Assembly (NCBI RefSeq): GCF_003219795.1
Contig: NZ_QJVC01000007.1
Span: forward strand, 54,866-118,865
Source: Arthrobacter psychrolactophilus
GTDB lineage: Bacteria; Actinomycetota; Actinomycetes; Actinomycetales; Micrococcaceae
DNA length: 64,000 nucleotides
Direction of reading: 5' to 3'
Shown here: positions 44,506 through 54,055 of the stretch, piece by piece
Layout: each line of letters starts with the position of its first letter
Numbering within the stretch: the first letter of the stretch is position 1
The notes under the pieces: generated by a model
Told to the model about the DNA's origin: nothing
The model's database searches: none
The model's input: the letters and a program-made list of their open reading frames with translations, nothing else
Position numbers and translations under genes: made by a program

Positions 44506-45300
44506 CTACTTGGTCAGCTTGAAGTGGACGGCTGCCTGCAAGGCGCCGCCGACAATGCCGGCATTGTTCTTCAGCTCGGCCGTGATGATCTTGGTGCGCA
44601 ACTTCAGCTGCGGCAGGTAGTCCTCGCTGCGCTTGGAGATGCCGCCACCGATGATGAACAGCTCGGGGGAGAACAAGAACTCCACGTGGGAGAAGTAGCG
44701 CTGCAGGCGCTGTGAGTATTCATCCCAAGAGATGTCGTCGCGTTCGCGGGCGCTGGCGGAGGCCTTGGACTCGGCGTTGAAGCCATCGAGTTCCAGGTGA
44801 CCGAGCTCAACGTTGGGGATGAGCTTGCCATCGTAGATGAAGGCCGAGCCGATGCCCGTGCCCAAGGTGATGACCAGAACGGTTCCGTCGACGTCCTTGC
44901 CGGCGCCGTAGCGGGCCTCAGCCAGGCCTGCTGCATCGGCGTCGTTCATGACCTGAACGTCGCGGCCCAGTTCCTTTGTGAAGATGCTATCGACGTCGGC
45001 ATCGATCCAGGACTTGTCCACGTTAGCGGCCGAGCGGGCCACACCGTGGGAGATGATGGCCGGGAAGGTAATGCCGACGGGTGCGTCCTCGTGAGGTGCG
45101 TGTTCACGGGTCATGAGCTCGTCAACGATTTCCTTGACAACCTTGGCCACTGCCTGCGGCGTGGAGGGGGTCGGTGTGGGGATGCGGTAGCGATCACCCA
45201 GAACCTCTCCGCTGTCCAAGTCAACGATCCCACCCTTGATGCCCGTGCCGCCAATATCGATACCAATGACAGTGCTGGCGGATGAGTGCTTCTTAGACAT
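44506..45300 (-). CDS. ppgK: Polyphosphate glucokinase
   Basis: A 264-aa ROK-type kinase that uses inorganic polyphosphate (and usually ATP) to phosphorylate glucose. N-terminal G-I-D-I-G-G-T-G-I-K-G, then N-D-A-D-A-A-G-L-A-E, L-G-T-G-I-G-S-A, and E-L-G-H-L-E. It lacks the Cys-rich zinc cluster of the ROK glucokinase at 2420, as PPGKs do. I place the start at ATG 45300, with CAGGAGT about eight bases upstream; the open frame runs 17 codons further without a signal. A TACTCT -10 lies a few bases before the ribosome site. Confidence 0.9.
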   Translation of the reverse strand: MSKKHSSASTVIGIDIGGTGIKGGIVDLDSGEVLGDRYRIPTPTPSTPQAVAKVVKEIVDELMTREHAPHEDAPVGITFPAIISHGVARSAANVDKSWIDADVDSIFTKELGRDVQVMNDADAAGLAEARYGAGKDVDGTVLVITLGTGIGSAFIYDGKLIPNVELGHLELDGFNAESKASASARERDDISWDEYSQRLQRYFSHVEFLFSPELFIIGGGISKRSEDYLPQLKLRTKIITAELKNNAGIVGGALQAAVHFKLTK

Positions 45301-45414
45301 GCAGACTCCTGAAGAGTAGAAAAATGGCAAGGGTATAAAGCGACACCCCACAATGGGCGCCTTTGGTAGTGTACTTCAGCTCACAGACCGCCGGTACCGC
45401 AAAGGGTCGCGAGT

Positions 45415-46293
45415 CTATGGAAGTGTGAGAACTTCTGCACCTGTGGCGGTCACAACCATAGTGTGTTCGAACTGTGCTGTGCGCTTGCGATCTCGGGTGA
45501 CAACGGTCCAGTCGTCTTCCCACATATCCCATTCGATACCGCCCAGGGTGAGCATGGGTTCAATTGTGAACACCATGCCTTCTTCCATGACCGTGTTGTA
45601 GGCCGGAGCGGCGTCGTAATGCGGAATGATCAGTCCCGTGTGGAACGCTTCGCCAACACCGTGGCCCGTGAAGTCACGCACCACGCCGTAGCCAAATCGC
45701 TTCGCGTAGGACTCGATGGTCCGGCCAATCACGTTGATTTCACGACCCGGAGCCACGGCGCGAATGGCACGTCGCAGCGACTCCTGCGTGCGCTCGACAA
45801 GCAGGCGGGACTCTTCGTCAACGTTACCCACTGTGAAGGTCCAGTTCGTGTCGCCGTGGACGCCATTCTTGAAGGCGGTGATGTCAATGTTGATGATGTC
45901 GCCATCTTCGACGACCGTCGTGTCGGGGATACCGTGGCAGATGACCTCGTTGATCGAGGAACACAAGGACTTTTTGAAACCGCGGTAGCCCAGCGTCGAG
46001 GGGTACGCATCATGGTCGAGCAAGAATTCGTGCCCGATGCGATCCAAGGCATCCGTGGTGACGCCCGGGACAATGTGCTTGCCGACTTCCACGATGGCCT
46101 GTGCGGCAATTTTGGAGGAGATGCGGATCTTCTCCAACGTTTCTGCGTCCTTGACCTCGGAACCCTTAAAGGGTGCCGGGCCTGCCTTGCCCACGTACTC
46201 AGGACGCGGGATGGAGAGGGGGACGGGCAGTTCCGGGCTGATAATTCCGGGAACGAGTTTGCCGATAGGAGCCGTGGTTGCTGTTGAAGACAT
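45415..46293 (-). CDS. map: Methionine aminopeptidase (type I)
   Basis: A 292-aa metalloprotease that removes the initiator Met from nascent proteins. Metal ligands: the D of I-N-I-D near residue 135, N-G-V-H-G-D-T, G-H-G-V-G near 209, F-T-I-E-P-M near 243 and the late E near 275. An N-terminal ~40-residue extension with P-x-x-P motifs resembles the ribosome-docking extension of mycobacterial MapB. TAGGAT six bases before the ATG suggests a leaderless mRNA. Confidence 0.93.
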   Translation of the reverse strand: MSSTATTAPIGKLVPGIISPELPVPLSIPRPEYVGKAGPAPFKGSEVKDAETLEKIRISSKIAAQAIVEVGKHIVPGVTTDALDRIGHEFLLDHDAYPSTLGYRGFKKSLCSSINEVICHGIPDTTVVEDGDIINIDITAFKNGVHGDTNWTFTVGNVDEESRLLVERTQESLRRAIRAVAPGREINVIGRTIESYAKRFGYGVVRDFTGHGVGEAFHTGLIIPHYDAAPAYNTVMEEGMVFTIEPMLTLGGIEWDMWEDDWTVVTRDRKRTAQFEHTMVVTATGAEVLTLP

Positions 46294-46299
46294 GCCTTT

Positions 46300-46305
46300 A
46301 TCCTA
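46300..46305 (-). promoter_or_regulatory. -10 box before map (leaderless)
   Basis: On the minus strand, TAGGAT then six bases then the map ATG. The intervening AAAGG is too close to act as a normal ribosome site. Confidence 0.45.
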
Positions 46306-46396
46306 TAAGTTTTAGGCGTTGGCTGCCGGGACCTGCTCGAGGCGAGCCTATGATGGGCCTTGACAGGCACATTGTTGAGCAGCTCCGGAGGGCATG

Positions 46397-46573
46397 ATGG
46401 CGCAGTACTGGTACAACGTTCAGACGCACGAAGTGGAAAAGGATGCCCAATCAGGGTGGAAGTCCCTGATTGGGCCCTACGAGAGCCGAGCCGAAGCCGA
46501 ACAAGCGTTGGCAAAGGTCCGGGAACGCAATGAGCTCGCCGACGCCCAAGAGGACGACGACGAGGACGCCTGA
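46397..46573 (+). CDS. Small SPOR-like protein (58 aa)
   Basis: A 58-aa acidic protein beginning MAQYWYNVQTHEVE. It has the pattern YNV..H.VE, then GP(Y)..R.EAE.AL..V..R, like the second half of a SPOR domain, and a D/E-rich tail. Very similar small proteins are widespread in actinobacteria, often annotated SPOR domain-containing. SPOR domains bind denuded septal glycan, but here there is no signal peptide or anchor, so that role is doubtful. ATG 46397 follows GGAGGG at 4 nt; the ATG just before it is too close. Its stop lies one base from the stop of convergent panB. Confidence 0.75.
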   Translation: MAQYWYNVQTHEVEKDAQSGWKSLIGPYESRAEAEQALAKVRERNELADAQEDDDEDA

Positions 46574-46574
46574 G

Positions 46575-47513
46575 TTAGAAGGTGTGCTCCGGTCCCGGGA
46601 AGGTGCCCGAGCGTACCTCGTCGGCAAATTCCGTGGCGGCGTCGGCGAGGACGGTACGCATCTGGGCGTACTGCTTGACGAACTTGGCCATCTTGCCCGT
46701 GCGTAAGCCGGCCATGTCCTGCCAGACCAACACCTGACCCGTGGTCTCCTTGCCGGCCCCGATACCCACGGTGGGGACGGAGATCGCCGCATCGATAGCG
46801 GCCGCCGTTGTGGCCGGAACCATTTCCATCAAGACACAAAACACGCCGGCCTCTTCCAAGGCCACGGCGTCGTCGATCAGGGTTTGGGCCAGCTCGCCAC
46901 GGCCCTGCACGCGATATCCGCCGAGCGTGTGTTCGCTTTGCGGCGTGAAGCCGATATGGGCCATGACGGGGATGCCGGCCTGCGTCAAGGCCTTGACGGT
47001 GGGGGCGTAGTAGGCGCCGCCTTCCATCTTCACCGCGTGAACCAGGCCCTCCTTCATGAGGCGGACGGAGGAGGCGATGGCCTGCTCAGGGGACTGCTCA
47101 TAGCTGCCGAATGGCAGATCGGCCACGATCAAGGCTCGCTTGGCCCCGGCCGTGACGGCGCGGGAAAAGATGATCATTTCATCCAAGGTGATCGGCAGCG
47201 ACGTTTCGTTGCCGAGGACATTGTTGGAGGCGGAGTCGCCAATGAGCAACACCTCAATGCCGGCCTCATCGAAAATCTGTGCCGTGTACTGGTCGTACGC
47301 GGTCAGCATGGCAAATTTTTCGCCAGCCTCCTTGGCCGCGCGCAAATGATGCGTCCGGACCTTGGGTGCGGTGCCCGGAATTGCGTGGGTGCTTTTCGGT
47401 GCAGTGCTCTGAGCAGTGGCGCCAGCGCCAGTGCCGTAGGGGGCCACGAGCTCAGCGGAAGCAGTCGCGCTCGAGGTCGTTGCAGTGGAATCGGGGGTAC
47501 TTGTGGGTGCCAT
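46575..47513 (-). CDS. panB: 3-methyl-2-oxobutanoate hydroxymethyltransferase
   Basis: A 312-aa TIM-barrel enzyme. It adds a hydroxymethyl group from 5,10-methylene-tetrahydrofolate to ketoisovalerate, the first step of pantothenate synthesis. Motifs: M-L-T-A-Y-D near residue 68, L-I-G-D-S-A-S-N-N-V-L-G near 90, D-L-P-F-G-S-Y, M-K-M-E-G/V-K-M-E-G-G, and the G-I-G-A-G near 245. The first ~50 residues are an Ala/Ser/Thr-rich extension absent from most PanB, probably disordered. AAGGTGG lies just upstream of the ATG. Confidence 0.94.
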   Translation of the reverse strand: MAPTSTPDSTATTSSATASAELVAPYGTGAGATAQSTAPKSTHAIPGTAPKVRTHHLRAAKEAGEKFAMLTAYDQYTAQIFDEAGIEVLLIGDSASNNVLGNETSLPITLDEMIIFSRAVTAGAKRALIVADLPFGSYEQSPEQAIASSVRLMKEGLVHAVKMEGGAYYAPTVKALTQAGIPVMAHIGFTPQSEHTLGGYRVQGRGELAQTLIDDAVALEEAGVFCVLMEMVPATTAAAIDAAISVPTVGIGAGKETTGQVLVWQDMAGLRTGKMAKFVKQYAQMRTVLADAATEFADEVRSGTFPGPEHTF

Positions 47514-47671
47514 GCCTCCACCTTATTACGAGTCGTATGTCGAATTGGGCAATCCATGGCGCAGGACTTAGTAGAGTAATCACTGCAGGGAACACAACAA
47601 CCCGCAAAGCTATCCACTTGCCTGCCCGCAATCGGTGTCGGGGTGGGGCGTCATCAGGAAGAGGCACATAC

Positions 47672-49018
47672 ATGAACCGTCAGCAGGAATTTGTACTTCG
47701 CACCATTGAAGAGCGCGACGTACGGTTTGTGCGTCTGTGGTTCACCGATGTGGTGGGCAGTCTGAAATCGGTGGCACTGGCCCCCGCAGAGGTGGAGGGC
47801 GCCTTTGAAGAAGGCCTCGGCTTTGACGGCTCCGCGATCGAGGGGCTCGCCCGCATCTTTGAATCCGATATGCTCGCCCAGCCGGATCCCTCGACCTTCC
47901 AGATCCTGCCGTGGCGCGGTAATGGCAAGTCAGAACAAACCTCCCGCATGTTCTGCGACGTTTTAACGCCCGACGGCGAACCCTCCGCAGCTGACCCGCG
48001 TAACGTTCTCAAGCGCACCCTGGCCAAGGCTGCCGACATGGGTTTCACCTGCTACACCCACCCCGAGATTGAGTTTTACCTGTTGAAGTCGGACAAGCCC
48101 GGCCCGGACGGCATTCCTGTTCCCGTTGACCAGGCCGGCTACTTCGACCACGTCCCCGGCGGTGTCGCCCAGGACTTTAGGCGAACAGCCGTCACGATGC
48201 TCGAAGATGTGGGAATTTCCGTCGAGTTCAGCCACCACGAAGGCGGCCCGGGCCAGAACGAGATCGATCTGCGCTACGCCGATGCGCTGCAGACCGCCGA
48301 CAATATCATGACCTTCCGCACCGTCATCCGTGAGGTAGCCATCCAGCAGGGCACCTACGCCACCTTCATGCCGAAGCCGTTCTCCGAGCACCCGGGATCC
48401 GGCATGCACACACACTTCTCCTTGTTCGAGGGCGACAGCAATGCCTTCCACGAGCCCGGTGCTGAGTACCAGCTCTCCAGGACCGCACGCCAGTTCATGG
48501 CCGGCATCTTGAAGCACGCCCCGGAGTTCACTGCGGTCACGAACCAGTTCGTGAACTCGTACAAGCGCCTTTGGGGTGGGGGAGAAGCTCCCAGTTACCT
48601 GTCCTGGGGACACAACAACCGTTCGGCTCTCATGCGTGTTCCGCTGTACAAGCCCGGCAAGGGCCAGGCCGCGCGTCTGGAATACCGTGGCATCGACTCG
48701 GCCGCGAACCCGTATTTGGCGTACGCGGTACTCCTGGGCGCTGGCCTGAAGGGCATCGAGGAAGGCTACGAACTTCCGGACGCCGCTGTAGAAGACATTA
48801 GCGCCTTGAGCAGCGCCGAACGACGCATTCTGGGTCATGACCCGTTGCCGTCCAGCCTGCACGATGCTATTCGTCAGATGGAAGAATCTGAGCTTATGCC
48901 GGAGATCCTAGGCGAGCAGGTCTTTGAAAACTTCCTGCGCAACAAGCGGGCCGAATGGCAGGAATACCGTCTGCAGGTCACCCCGTATGAAATTAACCGC
49001 TACCTGGGAGTGCTCTAA
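47672..49018 (+). CDS. glnA2: Glutamine synthetase, type I alpha (GlnA2)
   Basis: A 448-aa GS-I of the GlnA2 branch, making glutamine from glutamate, ammonia and ATP. Seen: F-T-D-V-x-G, G-F-D-G-S-A-I-E-G near residue 50, E-I-E-F-Y-L, H-H-E-G-G-P-G-Q-N-E, and the P-x-P motif M-P-K-P-F..G-S-G-M-H. The region where GlnA1 has its adenylylated tyrosine (L-Y-x-L-P-P-E) reads G-Y-E-L-P-D-A-A, so the loop differs and adenylylation by GlnE is uncertain. ATG 47672 has GGAAGAGG upstream; the frame is open further without a start signal. It is followed by glnE after 8 bp, as in mycobacteria. Confidence 0.94.
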   Translation: MNRQQEFVLRTIEERDVRFVRLWFTDVVGSLKSVALAPAEVEGAFEEGLGFDGSAIEGLARIFESDMLAQPDPSTFQILPWRGNGKSEQTSRMFCDVLTPDGEPSAADPRNVLKRTLAKAADMGFTCYTHPEIEFYLLKSDKPGPDGIPVPVDQAGYFDHVPGGVAQDFRRTAVTMLEDVGISVEFSHHEGGPGQNEIDLRYADALQTADNIMTFRTVIREVAIQQGTYATFMPKPFSEHPGSGMHTHFSLFEGDSNAFHEPGAEYQLSRTARQFMAGILKHAPEFTAVTNQFVNSYKRLWGGGEAPSYLSWGHNNRSALMRVPLYKPGKGQAARLEYRGIDSAANPYLAYAVLLGAGLKGIEEGYELPDAAVEDISALSSAERRILGHDPLPSSLHDAIRQMEESELMPEILGEQVFENFLRNKRAEWQEYRLQVTPYEINRYLGVL

Positions 49019-49026
49019 AAATCACC

Positions 49027-52000
49027 ATGAGCTCGTTGACCCGTACCCTCATTTCCCGTGGTTTCTCTGACCTAGAAACCTCCGAGCGGTTTCTGGGTTT
49101 CTCCGAGCTGGCCGACATCGACCAGGGGACATTGCTGGATGCCCTGTCGGTTGCCGACAATCCGGATTTGGCTCTGCAATCGCTCGTGCGGTTGCTCAGT
49201 GCCGTGCCGGAGGCCCGCACCAAGCTCACCATGGCCGATCCAGAAGGTGGCGAGCCGATCTCTAACGAGTCGCTCTTCCGCCTGCTGGGAGCCTCGGAGG
49301 CTCTGGCCGAGTTTCTCATGCGGCATCCGGAGCATCTGGATGTCGTCGATGGCGTGCCGTCCATTGAACCGATGGCCGCAGACGCGGCGGGGCTCCGGGC
49401 CTCTGTACTGCGTGCCGTCGGAGCCGATACCGCGGCCGAGATGCCCACGGCCGCGATGACGGGAATCACCGCGCGGCTGGCTTTACGCAGCCGCTATCGA
49501 CGGCACCTGTGCGAGCTAGCCGTACGTGATTTGGGTGCGGCCTCGCCCCAGTCGGTCATGCCCCTTGTCGGTGCCGAGCTCGCCGACCTGGCCGCGGCCG
49601 CCCTCGAGGGCGCCCTCGCGGTGGCTCGGGCAGAAGTGGGCGAGGCCCAAGGGTCCGACAAGGTAGCCGCAGTGCGCTTCGCCGTCCTGGGGATGGGCAA
49701 ATGTGGCGCCCGCGAGCTGAACTACATCTCCGACGTCGACGTCATGTATGTCGTGGAGTCGGTGGTGGACCCTGCTACGGGAGCCTCGGTGCTCGATGAG
49801 GGTGAGGTTGTCAAGGTGGGAAGCGCTATGGCCACGGCACTCTCACGCGCCATCTACGCGCCCGAGCGGGAGCCTGGTCTATGGGAGGTTGACGCCAACC
49901 TGCGGCCAGAAGGGAAAGACGGGCAACTGGTCCGAACCCTTGACTCTTATCTTGCCTACTACCAACGATGGGCCCAGAGTTGGGAATTTCAGGCACTCTT
50001 GAAGGCGCGCACCATCGCGGGCGATCAGAGCCTGGGGGAGTCCTTCGAGGCGGCTGTAGCCCCGCTCATCTGGGCATCCTCCGAGCGAGAGGGCTTTGTC
50101 GAATCTGTGCAGGCCATGCGCCGTCGCGTGACAGCCAACATTCGCGACTCGGAGGCCGATCGCCAGATCAAGCTCGGCAAGGGAGGTTTGCGCGATGTTG
50201 AATTCACCGTCCAGCTCCTGCAGCTTGTCCATGGCAAGAACGATCCCAGCCTGCGGATTCGCTCCACAACAGCTGCCATCGACGCCTTGACGAAGGCCGG
50301 CTATATCGGCCGCACCGACGCGGCGCTGCTGCGCAACCATTACACCTATTTGCGTGTTTTGGAGCACCGCATTCAGCTGGTTCAGATGCGCCGGACGCAC
50401 ATGATGCCGACGGCTCCGGAGCAGTTACGCGCCTTGGCGAGGTCCCTCGAGGGGCCCCTGAGTTTGAAACGGCCCAGTGCCGACTCCTTGCTGGCCGACT
50501 GGGCGAGAGTCAAACGCTCCGTCAGCTCCTTGCATGAGCAAATTTTCTACCGACCCATCCTGGCCACGGCGGCGCACCTCAGCGCCGAGGATGCGGCCTT
50601 GACCTCGGATGCCGCACGGGCCCGCCTGGCAGCCCTGGGCTACCGAGATGCTGCCGGTGCGACCCGCCACATCGAGGCCCTCACCGCCGGAGTGAGCCGG
50701 CGTGCCGCGCTGCAACGTCAATTGCTGCCTGTGCTTCTTGGCTGGTTGGCAGACGGTGTTGATCCCGACGCCGGATTGCTCGCCTTCCGCCGCGTCAGTG
50801 ATGCCCTAGGAACCTCCCATTGGTACCTCGGCATGCTGCGTGACCATCAGGCCGCCGCCGAGCGCCTGTGCTATTTACTCTCGAGCTCCCGCCTCGTCAG
50901 TGACTTGCTGGAGGTTTCGCCCGAGGCCACGGCATGGTTGGGGAACTCTAAGGAATTGGTGCCCGTCAGCTTTGAATCTCAGTGGACAGAGATTCAATCG
51001 AAATTGTCCCGGCACCGCGAGGGCTCCGAGGCTATTCGTTTGATCCGTTTGCTGCGTCAGCGTGAGATTCTGCGCATCGGCATCGCCGATAGCTGCAGCT
51101 TGCTCGCTCAGGATGAGGTGTCCGCAGCGCTCAGTGACACCGACCGGGCCGCCGTCCTCGGGGCTCTCATGGTGGCCGAGGAAGAGATCTACGCAGGAAG
51201 CGAACCTCTGACCCAGGTCTTGGTGGTGGCGATGGGCCGTCAGGGCGGCCGCGAAATTGGCTACGGCTCCGATGCCGATGTCTTGTTTGTGCACCAGCCC
51301 GTGGCCGACTTGCCGGAAAGCCAGAACGAGGCCGCAACGCAACAGGCCAAGGCCATCGTGCAACGGCTGACGGCGCTACTCACGGCTCCGCTGCGTCCTG
51401 CCATCCAGGCCGAACGTGTGCTCAGCGTGGATGCAGACCTACGCCCCGAAGGTCGCAACGGGCCCCTCGTGCGATCGCTGGAGGCCTACCGGGAATACTA
51501 TGCCCGCTGGTCATCCACTTGGGAAGCTCAGGCATTGCTGCGGGCCCTGCCCATGGCCGGATCGGATGCCGTGGCGGAGGGCTTCGTGGCCATGGCCGAT
51601 CCCATCCGGTACCCGCAGTCGCTGTCCGAGGACGGTCTGCGAGAGATCAAGCGCATCAAGGCCAGAATGGAATCCGAACGCCTCCCTCGTGGCGCGGATC
51701 CTGCCCGGCACGTTAAATTGGGTCGTGGCGGGCTCAGCGATGTCGAGTGGCTGGTCCAACTCTTGCAGCTCAAGCATGCGCATACCTACGCGGAGCTGCG
51801 CACCACGCAGACACTGCCGGCCCTGCATGCGGCGCAGGCGTTGGGGCTCGTGGACGCGGCCGACGCCGAGATCCTCGAGAGTGCGTGGCGGCTCGCCGGA
51901 CGCATTCGCAATGCCAACGTGATGTGGACAGGCACACCCTCGGATCTCTTGCCAACAGCACGGCGTGATCTTGAGGCTGTTGCTCGGCTCTGCGGTTATG

Positions 52001-52089
52001 AGCAGGGCAGTGCCGCGGTCTTCGAGGAGAACTACCTGAGCTTGACGCGCCGCGCCCGGGCCGTGTTTGAACGCCTGTTTTACGGGTAG
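49027..52089 (+). CDS. glnE: Glutamine synthetase adenylyltransferase/deadenylase
   Basis: A 1020-aa bifunctional enzyme with two nucleotidyltransferase halves. The N-terminal (deadenylylation) half has G-K-C-G-A-R-E-L-N-Y-I-S-D-V-D with D236 and D238. The C-terminal (adenylylation) half has G-R-Q-G-G-R-E-I-G-Y-G-S-D-A-D with D749 and D751. Both active sites are intact. It modifies GlnA1 (60888-62312), whose target tyrosine is present. It is probably transcribed with glnA2 (8-bp gap). No terminator hairpin is obvious after it; the region downstream is non-coding and of different composition. Confidence 0.96.
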   Translation: MSSLTRTLISRGFSDLETSERFLGFSELADIDQGTLLDALSVADNPDLALQSLVRLLSAVPEARTKLTMADPEGGEPISNESLFRLLGASEALAEFLMRHPEHLDVVDGVPSIEPMAADAAGLRASVLRAVGADTAAEMPTAAMTGITARLALRSRYRRHLCELAVRDLGAASPQSVMPLVGAELADLAAAALEGALAVARAEVGEAQGSDKVAAVRFAVLGMGKCGARELNYISDVDVMYVVESVVDPATGASVLDEGEVVKVGSAMATALSRAIYAPEREPGLWEVDANLRPEGKDGQLVRTLDSYLAYYQRWAQSWEFQALLKARTIAGDQSLGESFEAAVAPLIWASSEREGFVESVQAMRRRVTANIRDSEADRQIKLGKGGLRDVEFTVQLLQLVHGKNDPSLRIRSTTAAIDALTKAGYIGRTDAALLRNHYTYLRVLEHRIQLVQMRRTHMMPTAPEQLRALARSLEGPLSLKRPSADSLLADWARVKRSVSSLHEQIFYRPILATAAHLSAEDAALTSDAARARLAALGYRDAAGATRHIEALTAGVSRRAALQRQLLPVLLGWLADGVDPDAGLLAFRRVSDALGTSHWYLGMLRDHQAAAERLCYLLSSSRLVSDLLEVSPEATAWLGNSKELVPVSFESQWTEIQSKLSRHREGSEAIRLIRLLRQREILRIGIADSCSLLAQDEVSAALSDTDRAAVLGALMVAEEEIYAGSEPLTQVLVVAMGRQGGREIGYGSDADVLFVHQPVADLPESQNEAATQQAKAIVQRLTALLTAPLRPAIQAERVLSVDADLRPEGRNGPLVRSLEAYREYYARWSSTWEAQALLRALPMAGSDAVAEGFVAMADPIRYPQSLSEDGLREIKRIKARMESERLPRGADPARHVKLGRGGLSDVEWLVQLLQLKHAHTYAELRTTQTLPALHAAQALGLVDAADAEILESAWRLAGRIRNANVMWTGTPSDLLPTARRDLEAVARLCGYEQGSAAVFEENYLSLTRRARAVFERLFYG

Positions 52090-52616
52090 CTCGGCACCAG
52101 CCATTCCCCGTTGTGAGGTGGCGACGGGGACGTCCTGATGACGAAACATCGGATGTATATATCAAACAATTTCAATCATTTGTGGACAATTGGGATAGAA
52201 TCTTCGGGTTCTATTCAGCATCTTTGAGCCGGAAACCCGTGGATGCTCATGAATTGATCGCCCTCTCAAGCGGCCGTAGTTATTTCACGGAGACATCCAG
52301 CTCGCCGCTACTCCTGCCCAGGCTGCGGGGTGCCTAGCCGCGGAATCCCGGCACCGTGGAAGTTATCCATAACAATTTTGCGTTCCTGCTGAGGCTGTCC
52401 TCCTGGGTGGTCGTGCGTGGCGACGCTCGCGGTTGTGAGAAATTGTTCCAGGACTATGATTGATGATGCGTTTTATTGGTCAGTATTAGTCATCAATTGA
52501 CATTCGGAGTTTGCGCTTGGAAGTATGAGCCATGTCACATTGATAGGCATCACTCACCAATCCAGCCACATTCAGCAGCACAGCTGTGGGCTGGGATTCT
52601 TGCAGGAGGATTGCTC
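52090..52616. other. 527-bp gene-free region, partly AT-rich
   Basis: No supported gene. The part at ~52140-52270 is notably AT-rich compared with both sides. An 8-bp inverted repeat (52459-52466 with 52490-52497) precedes a TTGACA (52497-52502) that may be a -35 for the next gene, but no good -10 follows at the right distance. One DnaA-box-like 9-mer is at 52363. It marks the left edge of the glycan module and may be an insertion scar. Confidence 0.5.
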
Positions 52617-54026
52617 ATGGTTCAACTATCCACGGCTTCTCGACGAACGGTCTTGGGAGGTGCGCTAGCAACGACGCTCATGGCGGCGATGGCACCCAGT
52701 TCCCTAGCCAACAAGAACCCGCTAGGACGTCCGCCCGGCCAGGAAACCATGATTGGCGTTCCCTTTGAGCGCCATGAAACCGTGCGGGTGGGCGTGATTG
52801 GCGTGGGAAACCGGGGCAACAGTATGAGCATAGGTTGGTCGGCCGTCCCCGGTGCCACCGTCGTGGCCGTGTGTGACATTCGCAAGGACCGGGCAACTAA
52901 CATGGCTGCAAATCTGCAAAACAGGGGACGGCCACGCCCGGCAGACTTCGGCGGCACGGCTGATGCCTACAAGACGATGCTGAACACTATGGACCTGGAC
53001 CTGGTGTACATCGCCACTCCGTGGGAGTTCCATCACGAACAAGGCAAGGCCGCCATGCTGGCCGGCGCCCATGCCATGGTGGAGCTGCCTGTTGCCACCG
53101 AGCTCGCCGAGCTGTGGGACCTGGTTGACACCTCCGAGCGGACGCGCAAGCATCTCATGCTTGCGGAGAACTGCAGCTACGGCCGCAATGAACTGGCCAT
53201 GCTCAAGATGGCTCATGAGGGGGTCTTCGGAGATGTCACCAACGGCCACGGTGGCTACCTCCATGACCTGCGTGAGCTCTTGTTCGCGGACGGCTATTAC
53301 ACCGACGACTGGCGGCGGAAATGGCACACGCGAAGCACCGCCAGCTTCTACGCCATGCACGGTCTGGCCCCCATTGCCGCTGCTATGGACATCAACCGCG
53401 GCGACCGCATGAAGACGCTCTCCGCTACTGCGACCCCTCCCAAGGGCCTGGCGGATTATCGTGCTCGCAAAGTCCCCAAGGGGCACCGTTCGTGGAACGA
53501 GGAGTACATCAATGGTGACCTCGTTACCTGCATGATCGGCACCGAAAAGGGCCGGATCATCCGCGCCGAACACGACGTCTCCACCCCGCGTCCCTACAGC
53601 CGGATCAACAGTCTGGCCGGCAGCCGCGGGATATTTGAGGACTACGCCGGGGGTGGCAGCACTGGCGCACGTGTCTACCTGGAACCGGACCACGGCGGCC
53701 ACAACTGGGCTGACTTCGCTCCCTCGCGCGGCTCGTTTGATCACTGGCTGTGGAAGAAGGTGGGCGACGACGCGGCTGCCAACGGCGGCCACGGCGGCAT
53801 GGACTACATCCTGCAGTGGCGCACCATCCAGTCCATGCGGACCGGCACCGTCCCGGACATCGACGTTTACGATTCAGCCGCCTGGTGTGCGCCGGTGCCC
53901 CTGAGTGTGCAGTCTCTGGCCGACGGCGGCCGTCCGGTGGACATTCCCGACTTCACGCGCGGCGGCTGGGTCCGCCCCCGCGTTGGTCTGGATTCAGTTG
54001 CCCTCGACATGCCAGCAGTGGTCTAA
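52617..54026 (+). CDS. Tat-exported Gfo/Idh/MocA oxidoreductase, GH109-like glycosidase
   Basis: About 469 aa. The N terminus has a twin-arginine signal (S-R-R-T-V-L-G at 8-14, then a hydrophobic Ala/Met-rich stretch). The NAD-binding Rossmann start V-R-V-G-V-I-G-V-G-N-R-G lies at ~56-67. The layout (Tat signal, nucleotide fold, G-H-G-G-Y-L-H-D-L-R-E-L segment, W-R-T-I-Q-S-M-R-T-G near the end) is that of GH109 proteins such as alpha-N-acetylgalactosaminidase, which cleave by an NAD-dependent redox mechanism. Export by Tat fits a folded, cofactor-loaded enzyme. The usual E-K-P is E-L-P-V. ATG 52617 has AGGAGG seven bases upstream; the longer frame has no such signal. The substrate is inferred. 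Confidence 0.78.
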   Translation: MVQLSTASRRTVLGGALATTLMAAMAPSSLANKNPLGRPPGQETMIGVPFERHETVRVGVIGVGNRGNSMSIGWSAVPGATVVAVCDIRKDRATNMAANLQNRGRPRPADFGGTADAYKTMLNTMDLDLVYIATPWEFHHEQGKAAMLAGAHAMVELPVATELAELWDLVDTSERTRKHLMLAENCSYGRNELAMLKMAHEGVFGDVTNGHGGYLHDLRELLFADGYYTDDWRRKWHTRSTASFYAMHGLAPIAAAMDINRGDRMKTLSATATPPKGLADYRARKVPKGHRSWNEEYINGDLVTCMIGTEKGRIIRAEHDVSTPRPYSRINSLAGSRGIFEDYAGGGSTGARVYLEPDHGGHNWADFAPSRGSFDHWLWKKVGDDAAANGGHGGMDYILQWRTIQSMRTGTVPDIDVYDSAAWCAPVPLSVQSLADGGRPVDIPDFTRGGWVRPRVGLDSVALDMPAVV

Positions 54027-54055
54027 GAATTTCCTCAGAAAGGAGCAACTAAGAA

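Noticed and set aside
47963-48862. 299-aa minus-strand frame inside glnA2
   Set aside because: Shadow of glnA2, no start signal.
52113-52337. 74-aa open frame after glnE
   Set aside because: No ribosome site, starts in GC-rich sequence and ends in low-complexity residues; likely chance, though a gene remnant cannot be excluded.
52363-52371. DnaA-box-like TTATCCATA
   Set aside because: Single imperfect copy with no cluster, AT-rich unwinding element or dnaA/dnaN neighbours, so not an origin.
52722-53792. 356-aa minus-strand frame inside the GH109-like gene
   Set aside because: Antisense to a gene with a Tat signal and strong ribosome site; no family resemblance.
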